A stretch of 64,000 bases of DNA, taken from assembly GCA_035547425.1 (NCBI GenBank), contig DASZUU010000002.1, positions 67,356 to 131,355 of the forward strand, in the 5' to 3' direction. How positions within the stretch are numbered: position 1 is the stretch's first letter; the number at the start of each line of letters is the position of its first letter. The notes under the pieces were generated by a model, which saw nothing but the letters and a program-made list of their open reading frames with translations, did not search any database and was not told the DNA's origin. Positions 15,723-25,883 of this stretch are shown piece by piece. This DNA comes from Alloacidobacterium sp035547425 (lineage in GTDB: Bacteria > Acidobacteriota > Terriglobia > Terriglobales > Acidobacteriaceae). The translations under genes and the position numbers were made by a program.

Positions 15723-18700
15723 ATGCGCTCTATAGCCTGCCTGGCGTCCAAGTTCCTGTTCTGTAATCGTCCACTTCGTCAGCTCCTGCGCAGAACGCAC
15801 ATGCGCACGACGGCTTTTGCCCTTTTTACTACCCTATTTGCCAGCTCTGCTACTGCATTTGCCGCCAGCCCGACGGTGACCACTTTGGCCATCACCGCGG
15901 GCGGCAATACTGTCACTACGGTGCAGACAGGCACGGTAGTCACGTTGACAGCCACCGTCACCTCCGGATCCACTCTCGTCACCCCGGGGGTAGTCAACTT
16001 CTGTGACGCTACGGCCGCCTATTGCGCTGACGTGCACATTGTTGGCTCGGCACAGCTGACCTCTGCCGGCACTGCGGTCATCCGTTTCCGCCCGGGAACC
16101 GGAAGCCACAGCTACAAGGCAGTTTTTGCCGGCACGGGAACCTACGCTACCAGCACGTCGACTGCCTCTCCGCTCACGGTGAATGGCAGTTTTCTAACTG
16201 CTACTACTCTTCAATCCAGCGGCAATTCAGGCAGTATTTCGGCCAGTATCGCTGTAAATGGATTGGGCAGCCAGCAGGGCGTTCCGGCAGTCATGCCCTC
16301 CGGGACCGTTCAGGTCGTGGACACTTCGAACAGTGACGCGGTGCTCGCTACCGAGACTCTGACCGCGGGCAGCAGTGCGTTCGCTCTGGTGCCGGGACTT
16401 ATACCGGGCGGGCCCGGGGGCGCCTGGACTTTGAATGGGATTGCCGCTGCGGATTTCAATGGCGACGGAATTCCGGATCTGGCCATCGGAGGCAACGATG
16501 GTTCGCAATCGAATTACGTTTTGATCTACACGGGCAATGGTGACGGAACATTTTCGACGGGAAGCGCCGTCCTCGTCAATGCCGGGAATTCTATCTCGGA
16601 CGTAACAGCAGGCGATTTCAATAACGACGGAATCATGGACCTCGTGGTCACCACGGCGAATGTTGTGTCATTTCTGCTCGGTAATGGCGATGGAACATTT
16701 ACCCTCGTACCCTCTACCGTGCCGGTTGGCGGGCTTCCCATCCGCGCGCAGGTGGCGGACGTCAATAACGACGGCAATGCGGATGTTCTCCTCATGACTT
16801 CAACCAGCCCTGACATGATCATTTTTCTAGGCCATGGCGATGGAACATTCTCCGCATCCGGCGTCCAGGTGGGGCCGTACACTTACTCCGTTCTGACCGG
16901 GTTTGCAGTCGCCGATTTCAATCATGATGGGAATCAGGACCTCGTGGCGGTATTCTGGGCAGCCGGCAACCCGGATTATGCCCCATTGACCGAAGCCGTA
17001 GTGCTCCTCGGCGATGGCAACGGGGGTTTTCCACAGACGTCGGTTGTCATCTTGAACAATTCAAATAGCCCGGGCGGCGGCGTGGCTACTGGAGACCTGA
17101 ACGGGGATGGGATACCGGACATGGTGGTGAACGCCGTGGGCAACGTTTTTAATATCATGCTCGGCAAGGGCGATGGCACATTCACTTATGCCAGCCAGAG
17201 CCTGACTGCCCCGACCGGGGGTTTCATCCCGGTGATTGAAGATTTTAACGGGGATGGGGTTGCAGACGTGGCTCTGTCCGGGAATCCGGCTTCGGTCTAT
17301 CTCGGCAAGGGAGACGGCACGTTCGCCGCAGCGGTCACGACGAGCGACAACTTCACCGGCTCTCATACGATCTCGACGGATCTCAATGGCGACGGAATTC
17401 CCGATCTCATAAGCGGAACCTCTAATTCCACGAATATTGCAGCAACGGTTTTAGCGCAGCTTCAGAATCAGTCCACCGCATCTGCCAACTTCACTGTCAC
17501 TCCCGGAACCCATAACCTCGTCGCTCAATATGCCGGTGACAGCGTGTACGCTCCGAGCACGTCCGCGGTCGACGTGGTGAAGTATATTGTTCCCACTTCC
17601 CTTACTCTCGCGGCAAACCCGCAATCCGCCCCGGTGGGCCAGCCCATCACCCTCACCGCTACGCTCACGCCGAGCACGCAAGGCGACGCTACTACAAACG
17701 GGCAGACCATCACATTCTCCATCCCCGGCTCCACCCTCGGCACCGGGACGCTTTCAAACGGTGTAGCCAGCCTGACTGTCTCCAATCTGCCAATCGGCAA
17801 TCAAGTAGTTTCAGCGACGTTCACAGGGAACGATCAGTTCGGGGCCAGCTCCGGATCTGCTACTGTAAACATTCTCAACGGTTCGCAAACGGCCCCCACT
17901 ATCACCCTGGCGGTCACCGCCGCCGGCAATCCTGTTACTACGATTACGCCAGGTACGGTTGTCACGCTGACTGCCACGGTCACCGCCGGTGGGGCACCGG
18001 TTTCTCCGGGCCTCGTCAACTTCTGTGACGCCACCGCTAATTACTGCACGGACATCCACATCATCGGATCGGCACAGCTTACCTCCGCCGGTACGGCTAT
18101 CGTTCGTGTCCGTCCCGGAGCCGGGAGCCACAGCTACAAGGCGGTCTTCGTCGGCACTGCGACTTACGGCACCGGCGTCTCAAACACGTCCTCGTTCAGT
18201 GTTTCTCCTTATCCGACGATCATGCAGTACTACCTCACCAATTACGACGACACCTCCGAGTCGTACACGAACAACGTTCAGGCGCACATAACTGTGACGG
18301 GATTGAGCAACCGGGCAAACCTTCCCGGCGCTTCCCCCACAGGGACTGTGACACTGACCGATACCACGAATGGAGGCAACACAGTCGTCGGGACACCGCT
18401 GCTCACTCCAGGCACCAGCTCTTTCACCACCGTGGGAACTGCCGCCGGCAAGAACCCGGTGGGCGGTTATTCCGGCGGCATCGCAACAGCGGACTTCAAT
18501 GGGGACGGAATTCCGGATATCGTCGCGGGAGTCCCAGGACCTTATATAAGTGTCGGCCTTGGGAAGGGCGACGGAAGTTTTACGGATTTAGATCCCATTA
18601 CCATCCACGCCAGCACCACCGGATGCAGAGTCAGCGGCATCGCGGCGGGCGACTTCAATAACGACGGCATTCCGGATCTCGCAGTAGCATCCCCATGCAC

Positions 18701-21700
18701 GGCAACCGGTTCCGGAAACGTGTATATTCTCACGGGCAAAGGCGATGGAACCTTCAACCCGGTGTCGTTCACCGCAAACGTTGCCGATATCAACGGAACC
18801 ATCAAGACTGGGGACTTTAATGGAGACGGCATTGTGGACCTCATTGCCTTCAGCGAAACCGCCGGAGGCGTGACTTTGCTGGGCCATGGGGACGGCACGT
18901 TCCAGACCAAAACCGCCACCATCACCACGGTCGGCACTTATACGGAGTCGATTGCGGTAGCCGACTTCAATCTCGACGGCAAACAGGATGTGGCAATTAC
19001 AGCGACCGGCAACGGCAGTTCGAACGTCTTGATGCTATTAGGCAACGGCGACGGCACTTTTACGCCTGCATCCCAGCAACCCAGTGTTCCGCTCACTGAC
19101 GGCGTGGCGGCCGGCGATTTGAACAGCGACGGCGTGCCCGACCTGGTCGTCGGCACCTCCGGGTATTATGCTATTTTGCTTGGAAAGGGCGACGGAACCT
19201 TCTCGCTGTTATCGAAGACGCTTCTCACCTATCACGATGAGGAGACATTTCCTCCCGTTATCACCGACATCAATGGAGATGGGATTCCGGACATTGCAGG
19301 ATTTAATGCTTTTACCATCTACGCCTGGTTCGGAGCGGGCGATGGTACATTTACGCAGGTTTTACCCACAGACACCAGTATTGGTAACAGCCAGTTCAGC
19401 GGTGAGATGGTGTCGGCAGACTTCAATGGCGATGGCGTCCCGGATCTCATGGTTAACTACGGCTCGTCTTCAGGTTTTCTTGCGGACGGCATGCTCCTCG
19501 AATTCCAGAACCAGTCCACCGCGACCACCAACTTCACCATCTCTCCGGGAACTCACCATGTCCTTGCCCAATATCCCGGCGATACGAATTGGGCATCGAT
19601 ATCACAGACAGCCAATGTGCAATACCAGTTGCCAACGACCCTGACACTCACCTCGAGCCCAGGGGGCAGCTTTACTGTGGGCGAATCTATTACCTTCACG
19701 GCCACAGTCTCGCCCGTCGCGCAGGACGGTGCCAGTACGGATGGCGGAGTCGTTGACTTTACCTCTAACGGAACGACGCTCGGAACAGGGATTCTCTCGG
19801 GGGGTGTCGCCACCTTCACAACTACTTTTGTTCCTGCCGGCTACTATCCGGTAACAGCTCAATATACCGGCAGCGATCAGTTTCAACCGTCTAGCCAGGG
19901 CTATACATTCGTTATAAATAAATTAACGCCCACACTGGAGTTGAGCAGCAGTTCTTCATACGTTTCACTCGGCCAGTCTGTCACCCTCACAGCCACCGCC
20001 AGCGGCGGATACACCCCGAGCCTGCCGGGAGAGGTCGTTACCTTTAGTGCCAACGGCGCGCAAATCGGCGCGGCAACCCTGTCTTCCTCGAACGTGGCTA
20101 CTCTAGTCTGGACGCCAGCGGACACGGGACCGCAGAACATCCTTGCCGTATCCGGCGGCGACGCCAACAATAACTCCGCTACCTCCAACCATGGATTCGT
20201 CACGGTACTCAAGGCGGGTGAGTCAGGATCCAACGTCACGTTGCAAGTGAACGGCAGCACTACGACGAGTTCGGTGACGGCGGGCAGCCCGGTCACGCTC
20301 TCAGCGACGGTCTCCTCGGGCGGCTCCCCGGTTACCGCGGGCACTGTCCGTTTCTGCGACCTGACGACTCCCACGCAGCTGTGCAGCAACCTTGTGAACG
20401 CACCCACAGCGCAGTTGAACGCCAGCGGCGAGGCATCGCTGACTACCCGGCTTGGGCCCGGGCAGCATAGCCTGGTCGCCTACTTCAACGGAACATCCAC
20501 AGCGGGCCTCGCAGCCTCCACTCCGCTTGCCGTAAGCGGCGGCCCGTTTGCGGCACAGTTAACCCAAACCTGCGAAGTCCAGAACTTCCCGTGGTGTGAC
20601 GCCTCGTTAACCCTTTCGGCGCCTCTCAAGGCTGTGACACCTACCGGGAAGGTCAATTTCGTGGATAAATCCGCGTCAGACAATGTAACCGGATCGGCAA
20701 TACTCTTCATTGGCGGCGAAGTCGATGGATTCCACCGCGGCTTTCCCCAACACTCCCCGTCGACGACAGGTTCCAAGCCATTCTCCATGGCTAACGCGGA
20801 CTTTAACCACGATGGCTGGCCCGATCTGGCAGTCACCAATTCCGGGGATAACACCGTGAGCATTCTGCTCGGTAAGGGAGACGCAACCTTCCAAACCCAG
20901 GTGGCATATGCAACCGGAGCCGGTCCCTATGCGGTGGCGGTCGGAGACTTCAACCATGACGGCAATCCGGACCTGGCAGTAACCAACTTCTCCGGCAACA
21001 CGGTTTCCATCCTACTCGGCAACGCAGACGGCACCTTCCAGGCGCAGCACACCTTTGCCACGGGCGGCGGGCCTGTTGCGATAGCAATAAGTGACTTCAA
21101 TGCCGACGGCCAACTCGATCTGGCCATCGCCAACAATCTCGACAATACTGTCTCTATCCTTACCGGCAATGGAGATGGCACCTTCCAGGCGCAGGTCACC
21201 TACGCAACCGGAACCGGACCTAACGCAATTGTGACCGCAGATTTCAATGGAGACCAGGCGGCAGACCTGGCCATCGCCAACAATAGCGATTCCACAATTT
21301 CCATCCTGCTCGGCAAAAACGACGGCACCTTCCAGGCGCAGGTTACCTACGCGACCGGCGCAGGCCCTGTCGCGATGACCCTGGGCGACTTCGATGGCGA
21401 TAGCAAAATCGACCTCGCTGTCGCGGACCTGGGCGATGGCACAATCAAGGTCTTCCCCGGTGCCGGCGACGGAACCTTCCCGAGCTCCTTCACCGCTTTC
21501 ACTTTGGAAGGAGCGCAGGCTATCGCCGCGGGAGTCTTCGCCGACCAGGGACGCACCGATCTATGGGCGGCCTCTTCCACCAGCACCTATTTCCTTGCGA
21601 ACAATGGCGGCACATTCACCGGCTACAAACTTAGCACGTCCTCTGCGACAGGACTTATCGCGATTACCGTGGCCGACTGGGATGGGAACGGCGTGAGCGA

Positions 21701-23228
21701 TCTGGCCCTGCTTGGCAACAGCTCCAACTCAGTGGTAGGCGTCCAGAACGGATCGTATGAACGGTGGGAAACAGGCGCAGAACCTCTCCAGTTGGCGCCT
21801 CCCTCGGGAACGCACCAGATCGTTGCGCAGTACGATGGAGATTCCAACTACCCGGCGCTTATGTCCAGCGCGTCCAACATCACTCTTTCAGCTATTTCTA
21901 CCAAGCTGACTATCTCGTCCAATCGCAATCCGTCTAATTATGGCGATGCCGTCACCCTCACAGCGACGCTGACGCCCTATTCGTCAGGAAGCACGACGAC
22001 CAACGGCGAAACTGTGACGTTCTCGAGCGGCGCCACTGTTCTAGGGACCGGCGCCCTCTCGTCAGGCGTGGCCACCCTGACTACGTCAAGCATGGACACA
22101 GGGGTCGATACCGTCACCGCCACCTACACTGCCGATCAATACTTCGCAGGCGCGACCGGGTCACTGGCGCAAACTGTGCGTCCTCCCACGCTCACCATTA
22201 CGGCTGAGAACACGACTCGCGTTTACGGCGCTGCCAATCCCGCATTTGATGTGCATGTTACCGGCGCTGTCAACGGAGACACATTCACTACAAGCGCCTC
22301 CACATCGGCCACGTCGACGAGTTCCGCGGGAAGCTACAGCATTGTTCCCAGCGTCTCCGGGGCGCATCTTGCGAATTATAATGTCGTCAAGGTCAATGGC
22401 ACACTCACCATCACGCCTGCCACACCGACCATTAACCTGCAATCAAGCGCCGGTCAGGTCTTCACATCTACCCCCGTCACCTTCACGGCCACGGTCTCAT
22501 CTGTTGCCGGTGTGCCCAGCGGAACCGTGTCTTTTCTCGACGGCTCCACCATGCTTGGAAGCGCGGCACTCACTTCGGGCACGGCCATGTATCAAACATC
22601 CTCTCTGACCTTTGGCGTTCACAACATCACGGCTGTCTATTCCGGCGATACCAACTTCACCGCCGCTACGAGCCCTGCGCTCACTCAAACGATCGAGAAC
22701 TTTACCATTACAATCCCGAGCGGCGGCGGTTCGACCACAGTGTCGCCGGGCGGTACGGCCAGCTACACCTTCAACGTCGCCCCGCCCAACGGAACCAAAT
22801 TCCTCAGCAACATCACGTTCTCGGTGACTGGCGCGCCCAGTGGTTCTACATCCACGTTCAGCCCATCTTCGATCGCCTCGAACTCCGGCGCCACTGACGT
22901 CACGCTCGAGGTGAAGCTGCCGAACAATACAGCGGCGGCGGCGCGGCCTGCGCCGTCTCCGTTTGGGATACGGAGCCTGCCGATCGCCCTTGGACTGGTA
23001 TTTCTGCCATGGTTGCTGCCTCTACAGCGACGCGTGCGTCACTGGCTCCTCACAGGATTGTTCATAGCTCTGGGCCTTTCAACTCTCGGCATAATGAACG
23101 GTTGCGGCAGCGGGAGCAGCAGTTCAGGTGGCGGAGGCGGAAACCAGCCGCAAACCTATACGCTCACAGTCTCAGCGAACTCCGGTTCCCTGAGCCAAAC
23201 CACCAAGTTCACCCTTACGGTGAAATAG
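15723..23228 (+). CDS. Giant secreted FG-GAP / Ig-like repeat protein
   Basis: The 2501-residue product is exported: MRTTAFALFTTLFASSATAFA is a signal peptide, preceded by 26 residues if translation starts at the ATG that follows GAGG. Ig-like blocks (PTVTTLAITAGGNTVTTV type) alternate with three FG-GAP/VCBS beta-propeller-like arrays of DFNGDGIPDL motifs, at about residues 240-560, 920-1240 and 1690-1990. The third array contains exact 147-bp tandem units. A MBG-type domain follows near 2160-2230. The C-terminus has two hydrophobic segments (near 2420 and 2445), NGCGSGSSSSGGGGG and a final strand TYTLTVSANSGSLSQTTKFT. FG-GAP motifs bind calcium. Adhesion or cell-surface function is inferred from architecture only. 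Confidence 0.88.
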   Translation: MRSIACLASKFLFCNRPLRQLLRRTHMRTTAFALFTTLFASSATAFAASPTVTTLAITAGGNTVTTVQTGTVVTLTATVTSGSTLVTPGVVNFCDATAAYCADVHIVGSAQLTSAGTAVIRFRPGTGSHSYKAVFAGTGTYATSTSTASPLTVNGSFLTATTLQSSGNSGSISASIAVNGLGSQQGVPAVMPSGTVQVVDTSNSDAVLATETLTAGSSAFALVPGLIPGGPGGAWTLNGIAAADFNGDGIPDLAIGGNDGSQSNYVLIYTGNGDGTFSTGSAVLVNAGNSISDVTAGDFNNDGIMDLVVTTANVVSFLLGNGDGTFTLVPSTVPVGGLPIRAQVADVNNDGNADVLLMTSTSPDMIIFLGHGDGTFSASGVQVGPYTYSVLTGFAVADFNHDGNQDLVAVFWAAGNPDYAPLTEAVVLLGDGNGGFPQTSVVILNNSNSPGGGVATGDLNGDGIPDMVVNAVGNVFNIMLGKGDGTFTYASQSLTAPTGGFIPVIEDFNGDGVADVALSGNPASVYLGKGDGTFAAAVTTSDNFTGSHTISTDLNGDGIPDLISGTSNSTNIAATVLAQLQNQSTASANFTVTPGTHNLVAQYAGDSVYAPSTSAVDVVKYIVPTSLTLAANPQSAPVGQPITLTATLTPSTQGDATTNGQTITFSIPGSTLGTGTLSNGVASLTVSNLPIGNQVVSATFTGNDQFGASSGSATVNILNGSQTAPTITLAVTAAGNPVTTITPGTVVTLTATVTAGGAPVSPGLVNFCDATANYCTDIHIIGSAQLTSAGTAIVRVRPGAGSHSYKAVFVGTATYGTGVSNTSSFSVSPYPTIMQYYLTNYDDTSESYTNNVQAHITVTGLSNRANLPGASPTGTVTLTDTTNGGNTVVGTPLLTPGTSSFTTVGTAAGKNPVGGYSGGIATADFNGDGIPDIVAGVPGPYISVGLGKGDGSFTDLDPITIHASTTGCRVSGIAAGDFNNDGIPDLAVASPCTATGSGNVYILTGKGDGTFNPVSFTANVADINGTIKTGDFNGDGIVDLIAFSETAGGVTLLGHGDGTFQTKTATITTVGTYTESIAVADFNLDGKQDVAITATGNGSSNVLMLLGNGDGTFTPASQQPSVPLTDGVAAGDLNSDGVPDLVVGTSGYYAILLGKGDGTFSLLSKTLLTYHDEETFPPVITDINGDGIPDIAGFNAFTIYAWFGAGDGTFTQVLPTDTSIGNSQFSGEMVSADFNGDGVPDLMVNYGSSSGFLADGMLLEFQNQSTATTNFTISPGTHHVLAQYPGDTNWASISQTANVQYQLPTTLTLTSSPGGSFTVGESITFTATVSPVAQDGASTDGGVVDFTSNGTTLGTGILSGGVATFTTTFVPAGYYPVTAQYTGSDQFQPSSQGYTFVINKLTPTLELSSSSSYVSLGQSVTLTATASGGYTPSLPGEVVTFSANGAQIGAATLSSSNVATLVWTPADTGPQNILAVSGGDANNNSATSNHGFVTVLKAGESGSNVTLQVNGSTTTSSVTAGSPVTLSATVSSGGSPVTAGTVRFCDLTTPTQLCSNLVNAPTAQLNASGEASLTTRLGPGQHSLVAYFNGTSTAGLAASTPLAVSGGPFAAQLTQTCEVQNFPWCDASLTLSAPLKAVTPTGKVNFVDKSASDNVTGSAILFIGGEVDGFHRGFPQHSPSTTGSKPFSMANADFNHDGWPDLAVTNSGDNTVSILLGKGDATFQTQVAYATGAGPYAVAVGDFNHDGNPDLAVTNFSGNTVSILLGNADGTFQAQHTFATGGGPVAIAISDFNADGQLDLAIANNLDNTVSILTGNGDGTFQAQVTYATGTGPNAIVTADFNGDQAADLAIANNSDSTISILLGKNDGTFQAQVTYATGAGPVAMTLGDFDGDSKIDLAVADLGDGTIKVFPGAGDGTFPSSFTAFTLEGAQAIAAGVFADQGRTDLWAASSTSTYFLANNGGTFTGYKLSTSSATGLIAITVADWDGNGVSDLALLGNSSNSVVGVQNGSYERWETGAEPLQLAPPSGTHQIVAQYDGDSNYPALMSSASNITLSAISTKLTISSNRNPSNYGDAVTLTATLTPYSSGSTTTNGETVTFSSGATVLGTGALSSGVATLTTSSMDTGVDTVTATYTADQYFAGATGSLAQTVRPPTLTITAENTTRVYGAANPAFDVHVTGAVNGDTFTTSASTSATSTSSAGSYSIVPSVSGAHLANYNVVKVNGTLTITPATPTINLQSSAGQVFTSTPVTFTATVSSVAGVPSGTVSFLDGSTMLGSAALTSGTAMYQTSSLTFGVHNITAVYSGDTNFTAATSPALTQTIENFTITIPSGGGSTTVSPGGTASYTFNVAPPNGTKFLSNITFSVTGAPSGSTSTFSPSSIASNSGATDVTLEVKLPNNTAAAARPAPSPFGIRSLPIALGLVFLPWLLPLQRRVRHWLLTGLFIALGLSTLGIMNGCGSGSSSSGGGGGNQPQTYTLTVSANSGSLSQTTKFTLTVK
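20797..21480 (+). repeat. 147-bp tandem repeat units within the FG-GAP gene
   Basis: The codons for the D of the D-G/A-T-F motif fall at 20880, 21027, 21174, 21321 and 21468, exactly 147 bp apart each time, so each unit is 49 residues. Stretches such as GGCACCTTCCAGGCGCAG are identical between the central units, pointing to recent duplication or gene conversion. Confidence 0.85.
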
Positions 23229-23306
23229 GAGAGCGAAATCGCATGCGCAAATATCTGGTCCGCCAGATACGCCAGGCCGCTTTTGGGCTCAGCTTATTTC
23301 CGCGGA

Positions 23307-24476
23307 TCAGACGAACACCAGGCATTGCGGCTTAACCAGCGGAACGGTGTTCCCGGTTTCGGCCAGCTTGCCGGTTGTCTTGTCGCGCTGAATGACGGCG
23401 ATATTGTCGGAGGTCTGGTTGGCGATTATCAGCCAGCCTTCGGTTGGATCGAGGGTCATGTGGCGAGGAACCTTGCCCCCGCAGGAAACCGTGCCGATGG
23501 GAGTCAGCTTTCCGTTAGCTGGGTCGATGCTGTAGGCAATGACCTTATCCCAGAAGCGAACGCAGGCATAGGCAAAGCGGCCGGTACGATCGATAACGAT
23601 TTCGGAGGCCGCGGCCTGGCCGTGATAGCTCTTGGGCACGACGCCGAAATGTTGCACGGAGCGCAGCGATCCATCCTTGCTGTTCCAGGCAAGCACGTCG
23701 ATGGCGGAAGACAGCTCATGGAAGCAATATGCCCACCGGCCATTGGGATGAAATCGCAAAGCACGGGGTCCGGAGGCGGGTTGCGCCGTCCACTGCGGAG
23801 GATTATTGGGCGTGAGCTTCGCGGTGGTCGCGTCAAGCTGGTAGATGTGGATGCAGTCGAGGCCGAGGTCATTGATGTAGACGTAGCGGTTATCCGGAGA
23901 AGGGGTGGCGCGATGCGCGTGCGAGGCTTCCTGCCGGTCGGCAACCGGGCCGTGGCCTTCATAATGGAACTGCGAGACGGCTTCACTTAAGCGGCCTTGT
24001 GCATCGACGTGGAACGAGGCCGCGCCTCCGCCGGCGTAGTTTGCGCAAAAGACGGCGCGCCCGGTGGCGTCGAGGTTGACATGGCATGGTCCGGCAGCGG
24101 TGGAGGCTACGGTGTTGAGGTGGGTTAATTTCGCGGCGCCGCGGTCGAGCGAGAAGCTGCTGACAGCGCCGCTCTTTGCGCCTTCATACTCGTTGATTTC
24201 ATTGGCGGCATACACGTGCTTGCCGTTGGGTGAGAGCGCGATGAAGGTAGGATTATCGCTTTCGGCGGCTAGGCCCAGCTCTTTCAGCTCGCCCTTTGCG
24301 GGATCCCATTGAAAGGCATAGATGCCTTTGCTGGATGGCCCGGTCTGCGTGCCTGCGAGCATGAGACGGCTGTCTTCAGTCATGGTTGTTTTGGCCTCGG
24401 CCCACCATGTATTCGATGCCAGGGCTGAGATCGCTGCTGCTTTGACGAAAGTGCGCCGGGAGACAGAGTGGCTCAA
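23307..24476 (-). CDS. Lactonase family protein (6-phosphogluconolactonase-like, Tat-exported)
   Basis: The 389-residue protein starts with a twin-arginine signal (SRRTFVKAAAISALASNTWW), so it is probably folded before export to the periplasm. The rest is a seven-bladed propeller: LMLAGTQTGPSSKGIYAFQW, FIALSPNGKHVYAANE, GPCHVNLDATGRAVFCANY, PSPDNRYVYINDLGLD, RALRFHPNGRWAYCFHEL and PRHMTLDPTEGWLIIANQ. This is the Pgl/3-carboxymuconate cyclase type. A periplasmic location makes a role in the pentose phosphate pathway doubtful; it may act on other sugar lactones. Start is TTG, supported by AAAGGA 7 nt upstream. It converges with the FG-GAP gene. Confidence 0.9.
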   Translation of the reverse strand: MSHSVSRRTFVKAAAISALASNTWWAEAKTTMTEDSRLMLAGTQTGPSSKGIYAFQWDPAKGELKELGLAAESDNPTFIALSPNGKHVYAANEINEYEGAKSGAVSSFSLDRGAAKLTHLNTVASTAAGPCHVNLDATGRAVFCANYAGGGAASFHVDAQGRLSEAVSQFHYEGHGPVADRQEASHAHRATPSPDNRYVYINDLGLDCIHIYQLDATTAKLTPNNPPQWTAQPASGPRALRFHPNGRWAYCFHELSSAIDVLAWNSKDGSLRSVQHFGVVPKSYHGQAAASEIVIDRTGRFAYACVRFWDKVIAYSIDPANGKLTPIGTVSCGGKVPRHMTLDPTEGWLIIANQTSDNIAVIQRDKTTGKLAETGNTVPLVKPQCLVFV

Positions 24477-24501
24477 GCGAATATCCTTTTAGCGGGAAGC
24501 C

Positions 24502-24559
24502 GGGGCTAAAGCCCCTTCTGATTATCGTCTATACCACCGGCCTAAAGGCCGGTGCTTCT
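24502..24559. repeat. REP-like two-hairpin element (locus C)
   Basis: GGGGCTAAAGCCCC is followed after 21 nt by CCGGCCTAAAGGCCGG and TGCTTCTA. It fills the gap between glyA and the lactonase gene. Confidence 0.85.
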
Positions 24560-24598
24560 ATCGAACAAACCTGATTTCTCATGCTTCTGTAACGAGGT

Positions 24599-25876
24599 TC
24601 AGGCAATCGTTACGGGCTGGCGCAGCCAGGCGTAGAGCGGGAACTGCTCGGCCAACTCCAGGACCTGTCCACGAATGCGGGCTAGGGCCTGCGGGTTCGC
24701 GCGCTCATGGAGAGCCTGTGTGATCCACTTGCCGATGGTGCGCATTTCGGCTTCTTTCATGCCGCGGGTGGTGAGCGCGGGCGTGCCTACACGGATGCCG
24801 GAAGGCTTTAGCGGCGGATTCGTGTCGTACGGAATCGCGTTCTTGTTTACGGTGATCCCGGCTTCGCCGAGAGCGGCTTCGGCTTCGCTGCCGAGCATGC
24901 CCTTGGCAAAGACATCAACCAGCATAAGATGCGTATCGGTTCCACCGGAGATGATGCGGAAGCCTTCGGACTGCAGCGTTTCGGCCAGAACCTTAGCATT
25001 GGCGACGATCTGCGCGGCGTACTGCTTGAAGTCGGGCTGGAGCGCTTCGCGAAAGGCGACGGCCTTCGCCGCCATGATGTGAACCAGCGGGCCGCCCTGC
25101 TGGCCGGGGAAGACAGCCTTATCGATGGCTGCGCCAAATTGCTGCTGCGCAAGGATCAGGCCGGAGCGTGGTCCACGGAGTGTCTTGTGCGTGGTGCTGG
25201 TGGTGATATGCGCGTGGGGCACGGGCGAAGGGTGCGCGCCGCCTGCGACAAGCCCGGCAAAGTGCGCCATATCGACGATGAGCAATGCGCCGACTTTATC
25301 GGCAATCTGGCGCATACGGGGAAAGTCGAAGATGCGAGGATAGGCGCTGCCGCCACCGATGATCACCTTGGGCTTTTCACGCTCGGCTGTGGCTTCGAGC
25401 TCGTCGTAGTCGATGACCTCCGTGTCTTTGCGTACGCCATAGGAGACGACCTTGTAGAGCTTGCCGGAGAAGTTGAGCTTGTGTCCGTGGGTGAGGTGGC
25501 CGCCATGGGCAAGGTCAAGCCCGAGAATGGTGTCGCCGGGATTGAGGACCGCCATGTAAGCGCCGGCGTTGGCCTGTGAGCCGGAGTGGGGCTGCACGTT
25601 GGCATAGTCGGCGCCGAAGAGCTGCTTGGCTCGATCGCGTGCAAGGTTCTCGACAACGTCGGCAAATTCGCATCCGCCATAGTAGCGGCGACCGGGATAA
25701 CCTTCCGCATACTTGTTGGTGAAGACGGTTCCGGCGGCTTCGAGCACAGCCTCGCTGACGAAGTTTTCGGAGGCGATCATCTCCAGCCCTTCGTGCTGGC
25801 GGCGTACTTCGTTTTCAACGGCGGCGGCGATCTCGGGATCGGCCTGCGAAAGCGACAAAGACATGCGGTCGGACAT
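24599..25876 (-). CDS. glyA: Serine hydroxymethyltransferase
   Basis: This PLP enzyme interconverts serine and glycine while charging tetrahydrofolate with a one-carbon unit. The 425 residues show LEMIASENFVSEAVLEA, NKYAEGYPGRRYYGGCEFAD, NVQPHSGSQANAGAYMA, LLIVDMAHFAGLVAGGAHPSP and the PLP-lysine site TTSTTHKTLRGPRSG near residue 236. Length is normal. A TACAAT hexamer ends 7 nt before the ATG and no ribosome-binding site is present, so the transcript may be leaderless. It supplies methylene-THF used by PanB. Confidence 0.98.
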   Translation of the reverse strand: MSDRMSLSLSQADPEIAAAVENEVRRQHEGLEMIASENFVSEAVLEAAGTVFTNKYAEGYPGRRYYGGCEFADVVENLARDRAKQLFGADYANVQPHSGSQANAGAYMAVLNPGDTILGLDLAHGGHLTHGHKLNFSGKLYKVVSYGVRKDTEVIDYDELEATAEREKPKVIIGGGSAYPRIFDFPRMRQIADKVGALLIVDMAHFAGLVAGGAHPSPVPHAHITTSTTHKTLRGPRSGLILAQQQFGAAIDKAVFPGQQGGPLVHIMAAKAVAFREALQPDFKQYAAQIVANAKVLAETLQSEGFRIISGGTDTHLMLVDVFAKGMLGSEAEAALGEAGITVNKNAIPYDTNPPLKPSGIRVGTPALTTRGMKEAEMRTIGKWITQALHERANPQALARIRGQVLELAEQFPLYAWLRQPVTIA

Positions 25877-25883
25877 GCCTTTT

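Noticed and set aside
20797..21480. CRISPR-like periodic repeats
   Set aside because: The 147-bp units are coding, in frame and encode FG-GAP motifs. There are no short direct repeats with unique spacers and no cas genes.
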